This document shows, one piece after another, positions 63,979 to 64,000 of a stretch of DNA of 64,000 bases (positions within the stretch are counted from its first letter, which is position 1; every line of letters begins with the position of its first letter). Both the position numbers and the translations under genes were made by a program. The DNA is from Oscillospiraceae bacterium (lineage in GTDB: Bacteria > Bacillota > Clostridia > Oscillospirales > CAG-272), in contig SVSG01000007.1 in NCBI GenBank assembly GCA_015064415.1, positions 17,858-81,857 on the forward strand, read 5' to 3'. The notes under the pieces are model-generated. The model ran no database searches. It saw only the letters and a program-made list of their open reading frames with translations, and had not been told where the DNA came from.

Positions 63979-64000
63979 ATGCTGATGACATACCAGACAC

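Overview
The window looks like a chromosomal segment of an uncultured Clostridia-like (Bacillota) bacterium, moderately GC-rich. That placement is inferred from gene content only. I support about 51 protein-coding genes and 2 tRNA genes (Gly-CCC, Leu-UAG), and see no rRNA, prophage or CRISPR array. Main blocks: (1) a 12-cistron minus-strand housekeeping run, remA-gmk-rpoZ-priA-def-fmt-rsmB-rlmN-[untracked 51-aa membrane smORF]-rsgA-thiN-DUF436, with no prpC/prkC kinase pair between rlmN and rsgA. (2) A PerR-type oxidative-stress cluster (reverse rubrerythrin, Fur/PerR regulator, rubrerythrin) with PerR-like boxes around the promoter. (3) Two very large surface lipoproteins (1290 and about 2165 aa), the second followed by another lipoprotein and an ABC/FtsX exporter. 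(4) A carbohydrate region (Gfo/Idh, TIM-barrel epimerase, M20, GH10 xylanase with a divergent AraC regulator and direct-repeat operators). (5) murQ with an XRE-kinase fusion. Intergenic space is dense in structured repeats. Best candidates for something undescribed: a 7-hairpin array at about 63115-63293 in which the palindrome arms vary while the 8-10 nt linkers are conserved; a RAYT/Y1 transposase gene whose ORF carries two exact inverted 23-bp copies of a palindromic repeat family found elsewhere in the window; an over-represented AACGGTAYGA motif (8 hits); a 29-bp perfect inverted repeat that includes the 3' end of tRNA-Gly; an NhaC antiporter with a DnaJ-like CxxC zinc-ribbon insertion; and the smORF replacing prpC-prkC. 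All family calls are by eye from the translations; no database search was run.
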